Origin: a virus
IMG/VR virus record: IMGVR_UViG_3300021440_000097
Coordinates: 1 to 28,330 of that record
DNA: 28,330 nt
Direction: 5' to 3' (one strand)
Below the pieces are notes generated by a model. That model ran no database searches. It was not told the origin of the DNA and was given only the letters and a program-made list of their open reading frames with translations. The position numbers were made by a program, and so were the translations under genes. Positions 23,544 through 28,330 of the stretch are shown here, in pieces. Each line of letters starts with the position of its first letter. Position 1 is the first letter of the stretch.

Positions 23544-24835
23544 TGCCATTACAGACTGCCTATCCTTTAGTGAATGCGACTCCGCTTGCTGGAGTGCTCC
23601 CTCCTGCTTATGGAACATCTACCTTTGCAGGCGCACTTTCTACAGCGTATGGGAATACTGAGCTTGTCATTCTTAATAAGTTTGGCAAATACGAAGGAAT
23701 AACCTACACCCAATCCGGCAATCTAACCTACTTCGACTCTACAGGTACTCTACAGACTGCTGCTGTGGATACGATGGTGCTGGACTACGACCCCTCTACG
23801 TTAGTGCTTAGGGGGTATCCGTTTTGGGAGGCGAGGACTAATGTTGAGCGCAACAATACAATGGTTGGTGCGGTACCGGGAACACCGGGCACTAATCCGA
23901 ACCTTTGGCGCACACCATCCCTTGCCGGAATTACAGTCCAAATTGTAGCGGTTAGCACCGTTAATGGGCTTAACTATATTGACTATCGTTTTAGCGGAAC
24001 TGGCGCAGGCAGTATTTTTATTGGTGGAGCGTCTGCGAACGCAGCTGCTGCCTCCCCCGGCCAGAGTTGGACAACCTCGTCATGGGTGGCCATAACGGCT
24101 GGAGGTGTAACAAATATTACCAATATCTTCATGGTGAATAACTTTGATGTAACGGGGAATATGGCTGTTGATCTTAAATCCTCCGTCAATAGCACTTTGA
24201 CCAGATATACCGTTACCGGAACCGTCCCTGCAACCAATACTGGAATTTCGGAGCCATTTTTTAACATAGTAGCAAATGGCGCAATTGACATTACTTTACG
24301 CATTGCAATGCCTCAAACCGAACTCGGTGCCTTTGCCACTCCCGTCATAAAGACCACCACAGCCGCAGTCACTCGTGCTGCACCTTCGTGTGCGATAACT
24401 GGAACTAGCTTCTCTAGCTGGTATAACCAGAGTCAGGGGACGTTTGTATCAGCCGATAGAGGGACTGCCGTATCGGGCAACATTATTGATGTGTCAGATG
24501 GAACTATCAATAATAGACTTGGAGTATTCCATAACGCCACAACATCAATAGATACATTTGCTCAAGTTGGCGGGGTTGGCCAAGTTTCAGGGTCGGTAGC
24601 TATAACGGCGGCTTCTCAAAATAAAATATCATTTGCATATCTCTTAAACGATTACGCATGGTCAGTAAATGGAGCTGCGGCTATTACCGATAATTCAGCA
24701 ACCGTTCCTTCTGTGAATAAGGCAAACATTGGCTCAAACCTATTTTTAGGAGGATATTTAAATGGCTGGATTTACTCTCTTTCCTATTACAGCGCAAGGC
24801 TCCCCAACGCCAGTCTCGTTTCACTGAGCACCTAA
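23543..24835 (+). CDS. tail fibre / receptor-binding protein with LamG-like C-terminus
   Basis: 430 aa. N-terminal region YTQSGNLTYFDSTGTLQTAA then VLDYDPSTLVLRGYPFWEAR and TNVERNN, a repeated theme in phage fibre proteins before the receptor-binding part. A middle beta region (120-275) is followed by a C-terminal domain with SWYNQSQGTFVSADRGTAVS, NNRLGVFHNATT and a final NGWIYSLSYYSARLPNASLV, the pattern of concanavalin/LamG-like carbohydrate-binding folds. Likely binds a host surface glycan. It lacks a catalytic motif I can identify. Confidence 0.78.
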   Translation: MPLQTAYPLVNATPLAGVLPPAYGTSTFAGALSTAYGNTELVILNKFGKYEGITYTQSGNLTYFDSTGTLQTAAVDTMVLDYDPSTLVLRGYPFWEARTNVERNNTMVGAVPGTPGTNPNLWRTPSLAGITVQIVAVSTVNGLNYIDYRFSGTGAGSIFIGGASANAAAASPGQSWTTSSWVAITAGGVTNITNIFMVNNFDVTGNMAVDLKSSVNSTLTRYTVTGTVPATNTGISEPFFNIVANGAIDITLRIAMPQTELGAFATPVIKTTTAAVTRAAPSCAITGTSFSSWYNQSQGTFVSADRGTAVSGNIIDVSDGTINNRLGVFHNATTSIDTFAQVGGVGQVSGSVAITAASQNKISFAYLLNDYAWSVNGAAAITDNSATVPSVNKANIGSNLFLGGYLNGWIYSLSYYSARLPNASLVSLST

Positions 24836-24836
24836 A

Positions 24837-25259
24837 ATGATCAAGCCTTATTTCCTGAGATGTAAACAATCAGACTTTAACGAGTTAGTCTCTCTTGGAA
24901 AACTTCTAGGCGTGATTGATGAACACGAAGGTCATATTTATGGAATTAACGGCTGCGATTGGGACTTAGTCTTTGGTACGGGCCAGCTATACGAAGGCAC
25001 CGGCACCTTCACCGAAGTTGACGGGGTACAAGTCGAGCAGAAAAGGCTGATTGTTGACGAAAACGGCGATGCCTATCTACATATCAACTTATTGACCAGA
25101 TTCGATTTAGGCGACAAAGCAAGGGAAATGGCTGTAGATCATCCTGAACTTGCTCAAGCACTCTCAAGCATGGGTAAATACTTTCTGCTTGATGCTGAAG
25201 GCAAGGTAAGGCGCCCGGCTAATCCGCAGTGCTCTTATGGGATATTTGAGCCTATTTGA
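24837..25259 (+). CDS. hypothetical protein following the fibre gene
   Basis: 140 aa, starting one base after the fibre stop. Mixed alpha/beta with WDLVFGTGQLYEGTGTFTEV and DGDAYLHINL-like central strand region (residues about 78-88). Similar short proteins often follow fibre genes; some help fibre folding, but no known chaperone motif is visible. It closes the rightward operon; 26 bases later the opposite-strand genes end. No stem-loop terminator is evident in the gap. Confidence 0.6.
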   Translation: MIKPYFLRCKQSDFNELVSLGKLLGVIDEHEGHIYGINGCDWDLVFGTGQLYEGTGTFTEVDGVQVEQKRLIVDENGDAYLHINLLTRFDLGDKAREMAVDHPELAQALSSMGKYFLLDAEGKVRRPANPQCSYGIFEPI

Positions 25260-25285
25260 TGTTATATGAGCCGATTTGCGACTAT

Positions 25286-25522
25286 TTAGCTACTGTAAAA
25301 GAGCTTAAACTCTCCGGAAACGGCAAAATTAGGCTCTGCCCAATAGAGCCTGTCGGCTGAAGTATGCAGGATGCCATCCTGATCCTCATAAACTAGAGTC
25401 CCAGATTGACTAAATTCAAGTGGCGGGAAGCCGTTTGTTATGGCTTGAGTGGGCCTTGGCAAATAAGGCGATGTCGCCACAACTACGGCTGATGAAAGAA
25501 AGTTCCTGCGGGTTAGTTTCAT
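25286..25522 (-). CDS. Tat-signal micro-protein with fibre-like segment
   Basis: 78 aa. Start at ATG 25522, in an ATGA overlap with the previous gene; a longer form to 25585 would put the signal inside the protein. MKLTRRNFLSSAVVVATSPY is a twin-arginine signal (Arg5-Arg6, Phe8-Leu9), with a likely cleavage after TQA (25-27). The mature part, about 51 aa, has LEFSQSGTLVYEDQDGILHT, nine of 20 identical without gaps to fibre residues 53-72. Export of a fibre-like peptide to the periplasm is implied. Function unknown. Confidence 0.7.
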   Translation of the reverse strand: MKLTRRNFLSSAVVVATSPYLPRPTQAITNGFPPLEFSQSGTLVYEDQDGILHTSADRLYWAEPNFAVSGEFKLFYSS

Positions 25523-25833
25523 GGCAAAAATCTCGCGAAGTTGATTGATACTGGCAGGCCACTTTTTAAGCCATGCGGCGCCCATCCATCTACTTCAACA
25601 GGTTCGCAAAATCGCTTGTCCTTTCTGGTATACCTGCGCATATAGAATCTTCCATGTTTGTACTTGGCCTCACATACAAACATCCCTAAAAGGCCGTCAT
25701 GACGGAATCCAGTAACAACAGCGCCTTCTTTTGGCATATTTACAAACTCCAACTCAACTTTAGGGAGTGGAAGCATAGCAGTGTTATCCGCCATTTGATC
25801 AATAACGCGATGCAATAGATAAGTAAGTTTCAT
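25519..25833 (-). CDS. hypothetical 104-aa protein
   Basis: Start at ATG 25833 (MKLTYLLHRVIDQMADNTAM) with GGAGG upstream and an ATGA overlap. Beta-rich and basic, with VELEFVNMPKEGAVVTGFRH and AKYKHGRFYMRRYTRKDKRF, then EPVEVDGWAPHGLKSGLPVS. No signal peptide, membrane segment or known motif. Placed between two exported proteins, it may work with the protease; this is only contextual. Confidence 0.65.
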   Translation of the reverse strand: MKLTYLLHRVIDQMADNTAMLPLPKVELEFVNMPKEGAVVTGFRHDGLLGMFVCEAKYKHGRFYMRRYTRKDKRFCEPVEVDGWAPHGLKSGLPVSINFARFLP

Positions 25834-26591
25834 GGTATTGCCTCCAAACCAGCCAAACTCCACACATCGCCAGAACGCTCTAGAACAGCCTTCCAGCGTT
25901 TATCAGGATACATCCTAACCGAAGGTATCACTGCCCTTCCGTTTTCAACGCTGAAGCCCTCACAAACGATAGGTGAGGCATTCGGAGTTATAGCTGCCTT
26001 CCATTTCCACTTTTCGATGAAGGTCATGTAGGCTGAATTCCCGTTGATGCTGGGGATGTAAAAGTCATAGTTCGGTAACACCTCGGCAAAACAGAAGTCT
26101 TCCTTCCCATGTGGCCAGCGGTTCAGGGGAGTAACTAGTTGCATATCGGCAAGGGTGATCACGTTGGCTTTTATAGGCCCGCTAACCATTATTGATTCCG
26201 AGTCAGGGGAGTGAACCCTAACCCCCAAAGCGTGAATCAGCTCATGCTGTAGAATCTGAGTAGTGAATACCCGATCATTCAAAAGATTAGGGCCAAAGAC
26301 AATCCCCTCTCCAGATTCCAGACAGTCGTGCTCTAAAGCGGTAATGCCCCCGAATAGCTGATACTTGGCTTTTAGCCATTCATCCACAGAGGCCCGACGA
26401 ATAGTAATAGAGTCATTCTGACAGCCTAGATGCGAAGTGTCCTTGATTGTAAAGTCAGTACCGAACCTCTGATTAACTGACCACAGAGAGCGATTAACTA
26501 CATCCCTGTCCATTACCCCCTGATCGTCGTTTAGCCAGATAGGTTGAGCTAATACTAACGAGGGGAATAACAGGATTATCCATTTAGTCAT
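25830..26591 (-). CDS. exported zincin-type metalloprotease
   Basis: 253 aa. N-terminal Sec signal (MTKWIILLFPSLVLA, cleavage likely after Ala15). The zinc site HELIHALG lies at 116-123 (His116, Glu117, His120), a third His at 127, then SPDSESIM with a Met-turn-like Met135, eight residues after His127 as in matrixins. In metzincins the third His normally follows Gly by three residues; here it is four. Four cysteines (57, 90, 167, 210) could form two disulfides. AAAGGAG precedes the ATG. Likely acts in the periplasm or outside the cell; substrate unknown. Confidence 0.82.
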   Translation of the reverse strand: MTKWIILLFPSLVLAQPIWLNDDQGVMDRDVVNRSLWSVNQRFGTDFTIKDTSHLGCQNDSITIRRASVDEWLKAKYQLFGGITALEHDCLESGEGIVFGPNLLNDRVFTTQILQHELIHALGVRVHSPDSESIMVSGPIKANVITLADMQLVTPLNRWPHGKEDFCFAEVLPNYDFYIPSINGNSAYMTFIEKWKWKAAITPNASPIVCEGFSVENGRAVIPSVRMYPDKRWKAVLERSGDVWSLAGLEAIP

Positions 26592-27001
26592 GATTGCTCC
26601 TTTAATTCGCTAAGGGCTACCTCATATTTTGCAATCGTACCAGCAAGATCGTGCTTTTCCTGAAAATACTCGCTTGCATAGCTGCCCCAATCTGAAATGT
26701 CTTGCACGGCTTCGCGCAATAGAGATTCAAGCTCCGCCACTTTCTGACGCAGGGCGGCGTTATCAGCTTCAAGGTTATTTACTTCACCCTGTAGCTGCGC
26801 CTCAAGGTTGCGCTGGATTTGGCCTGTGGCTTGCAGCCTCTCGATCTCGGCTGATTGGTGCTCTATCTGAATATCACGATGCGCAAGTTCTGCTGCGATT
26901 GCTGACTTGCTATGTAATCCTTCGCCCGTCATCGCTGACACATGATTGATGTAATGCTGACCTTGCTCGACGATATTGCGGTTGTCGTATAACTTACCCA
27001 T
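26588..27001 (-). CDS. coiled-coil phage accessory protein
   Basis: 137 aa from ATG 27001, seven bases after AAGGAG. N-terminal 50 residues mixed (MGKLYDNRNIVEQGQHYINH), then a long coiled coil (about 51-110: IQIEHQSAEIERLQATGQIQ; EVNNLEADNAALRQKVAELE) and an acidic C-terminal helix. Resembles Ea22/Ead-like accessory proteins, by coiled-coil content only. It lacks a signal or membrane anchor, so it is not a spanin. ATGA overlap with the protease gene. Confidence 0.65.
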   Translation of the reverse strand: MGKLYDNRNIVEQGQHYINHVSAMTGEGLHSKSAIAAELAHRDIQIEHQSAEIERLQATGQIQRNLEAQLQGEVNNLEADNAALRQKVAELESLLREAVQDISDWGSYASEYFQEKHDLAGTIAKYEVALSELKEQS

Positions 27002-27461
27002 TACCATTCTCCTTGGCAGCGGCGATGGCTGCACAGAATCCCATATATCGTTCACGGCTTACGCTATTAGGCTCCGCACTCGGAAGTGCGAATCCCGCCA
27101 AGTAGCGCATTTCCTCTGCCACTTCAATCGGCACCACAGCACCCCTTTGCTGCGCGCCCCACTCGGCGGCTTTGGCGTCCGGCTCGGCGCGGCTCTTGAA
27201 TGCCTTTGCCGCATCTATTGCCGCATTTTGAATCCAGTCAATCGGGCAGCGGCCTTTGAATCGTTCGTCATATGGAGGGCAATCGTCTGACCACGAATCT
27301 GTGTGGTGAAATGCTTTGCCCGCTCGTGCAACCGCGCTTAGGATCAAGTCAATCTCAAAACAGCCAGTTGGCCCAAAGCAGTAGTAATAAGCGTTGAGTT
27401 TCAGTGGCTCAGGCGAAGGCTTCAACTGTTCAGGCGTTGGGCTATCCTTTGGGGTGGTCAT
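26994..27461 (-). CDS. hypothetical phage accessory protein
   Basis: 155 aa, ATG 27461 behind CGGAGC. Pro-rich start (TPKDSPTPEQLKPSPEPLKL), then NAYYYCFGPTGCFEIDLILS with AVARAGKAFHHTDSW, a pattern I recall from small proteins of phage accessory regions. The C-terminal half is Ala-rich and helical. Several Cys and His residues (CPPYDERFKGRC) could hold a metal. Role unknown. Overlaps neighbours on both sides. Confidence 0.65.
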   Translation of the reverse strand: MTTPKDSPTPEQLKPSPEPLKLNAYYYCFGPTGCFEIDLILSAVARAGKAFHHTDSWSDDCPPYDERFKGRCPIDWIQNAAIDAAKAFKSRAEPDAKAAEWGAQQRGAVVPIEVAEEMRYLAGFALPSAEPNSVSRERYMGFCAAIAAAKENGNG

Positions 27462-27691
27462 GGTTTGCTCCGAATAACAGCAAAGTGATGAAAGTCATGT
27501 ACGACATCAAACTCGAAATTCTTGGAAAGGTAATCAATATCTTGACATTCATAATGGTTAGAGCGAACGCCGTCTTTATCCATCCAACGGAATGGCCCGC
27601 GCCATATAACCTTTTCACCATCCTCTAAAAATGGGGTTATAGCGGCGACCAGCGATTTCATCATGTCTTCTCTTTCGTATGTAAGAATCAT
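27458..27691 (-). CDS. hypothetical 77-aa protein
   Basis: Start at ATG 27691 behind GAGGAAAGT, with an ATGA overlap; a later start at 27664 (MMKSLVAAITPFLE) is possible. One amphipathic helix, then aromatic and acidic sequence (VIWRGPFRWMDKDGVRSNHY; FEFDVVHDFHHFAVI). No family recognised. Confidence 0.6.
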   Translation of the reverse strand: MILTYEREDMMKSLVAAITPFLEDGEKVIWRGPFRWMDKDGVRSNHYECQDIDYLSKNFEFDVVHDFHHFAVIRSKP

Positions 27692-27945
27692 ACTTTCCTC
27701 ACAGCCGCCAAAAGGGCGGATAAGTTGGCGATGGCATTTTCTAATTCGAGCAACTCATGGTGGTCGCTATTCCAGCCAACAAGCTCAGTTGAAACGACAA
27801 AATTGATGGCATCAATTCCGGACTGCAAAGCATCCGCGTCTATGTCAGAGGCGAGGAGGTAGGGGCCGCCTGCATCCTCAACAACTCCGCATTCTCCACG
27901 GCATATAATTTTCGTTCGCACGTCATACCGCTTTATCACACTCAT
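27688..27945 (-). CDS. hypothetical 85-aa protein
   Basis: Start at ATG 27945, in TGATG with the upstream gene; GTG 27948 is an alternative. MSVIKRYDVRTKIICRGECG opens with a strand and the pattern KRYD, frequent at the start of short phage accessory proteins; a C-terminal helix follows (HHELLELENAIANLSALLAA). Three acidic stretches, no motif. Confidence 0.6.
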   Translation of the reverse strand: MSVIKRYDVRTKIICRGECGVVEDAGGPYLLASDIDADALQSGIDAINFVVSTELVGWNSDHHELLELENAIANLSALLAAVRKV

Positions 27946-28271
27946 CACTCACCCCCTAGCTGGCGGATTGCCTCGCCCAGCTTTGCCATTTCAGGATATT
28001 TCTCGTGTAACTCGTTAGACGCAGCTTCATTCAATGACCGGACGCCATTCTCAAGATCAGACTGTAACGCATCGGCCCAAGCATCATCGGCATCCCCTAT
28101 CGCAGCCTTGTAGCCAAGCTGGAAGCCATCCCAAGCACACTGCACGTTATAGTTGTGATATGATCCCGGCCAGCCATATTTTGAAGGATCATTAGGAAAC
28201 CGCACTAAATCAAACTCAAAAGGCGATTTTGAAAACTCTTCTTCAAACCTTGCTCTCAACTTATCGCTCAT
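27945..28271 (-). CDS. hypothetical 108-aa phage accessory protein
   Basis: First gene of the leftward right-hand operon within the window; ATG 28271 behind GGAGAGAGT. N-terminal helix (DKLRARFEEEFSKSPFEFDL), a central YHNYNVQCAWDGFQLGYKAA segment that matches the Trp-rich motif of many small phage proteins (W-x-x-x-x-x-G-Y), then an acidic helix. Function unknown. No clear promoter lies in the 59 bases to the window end. Confidence 0.65.
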   Translation of the reverse strand: MSDKLRARFEEEFSKSPFEFDLVRFPNDPSKYGWPGSYHNYNVQCAWDGFQLGYKAAIGDADDAWADALQSDLENGVRSLNEAASNELHEKYPEMAKLGEAIRQLGGE

Positions 28272-28330
28272 ACTCTCTCCGTTAAGGTTATTCTGATTTA
28301 CCGGGGATATAGTTTTTTGACATCTGCCAA

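Noticed and set aside
28317-28322. TTGACA at the right edge as a rightward promoter -35
   Set aside because: The window ends before any -10 could be seen, so it cannot be judged.

Overview
The window is a contiguous piece of a tailed double-stranded DNA phage genome, either a virus or a prophage. It carries the packaging and virion-assembly module plus two leftward blocks of small accessory genes. The portal is long (717 aa) with a Gln/Met-rich C-terminal tail. It is followed by a small gene, a scaffold, a coat protein, a head-tail adaptor, a probable propeller-like tail protein and three probable ejection proteins. There is no tape-measure or tail-tube gene, so a short-tailed (podovirus, P22-like) layout is the best reading. 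Sec and Tat export signals, Shine-Dalgarno starts and moderate GC suggest a Gram-negative bacterial host. The host genus cannot be read from the sequence. No integrase, replication gene, holin, endolysin, tRNA or CRISPR array is visible.

Left block (17-2015, minus strand): seven small closely packed genes, each with a good ribosome binding site. They include a ribbon-helix-helix-like protein, a protein with a Cys-rich tail and a protein with an Ala/Trp-rich repeat. Two share a duplicated leader. A divergent intergenic region (2016-2180) holds a perfect 14-bp palindrome and a candidate rightward promoter.

Central block (2181-25259, plus strand): a Lys-rich micro-ORF, terS, a 297-bp non-coding gap rich in repeats, terL, small structural genes, a GIY-YIG homing endonuclease gene wedged between two of them, and a 20-residue-repeat protein. 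Then come the portal, scaffold, major capsid and putative decoration protein. A four-gene sugar-modification cassette follows (MptE-like/DUF115, GT8-like, GT4-like, SAM methyltransferase). It is inserted by overlapping starts and stops between the decoration gene and a helix-hairpin-helix coiled-coil gene. Next are the adaptor, the tail protein, a promoter-like and hairpin-bearing gap, the ejection-type proteins, a small beta protein, a tail fibre with a lectin/LamG-like C-terminus and a small trailing gene. Nearly all genes overlap or abut, so this is probably one or two long late operons.

Right block (25286-28271, minus strand): eight genes converging on the late operon, seven with ATGA overlaps and one with TGATG. 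The distal part encodes a Tat-signal micro-protein whose mature part resembles the tail fibre N-terminal region, an unknown 104-aa protein, and a Sec-exported zincin-type metalloprotease. The proximal part encodes small proteins of the kind common in phage accessory regions.

Most notable are the glycosylation-like cassette inside the head module, the exported metalloprotease/Tat pair, and the duplicated gene end flanking the homing endonuclease. Product names rest on motifs read by eye; no database search was run.
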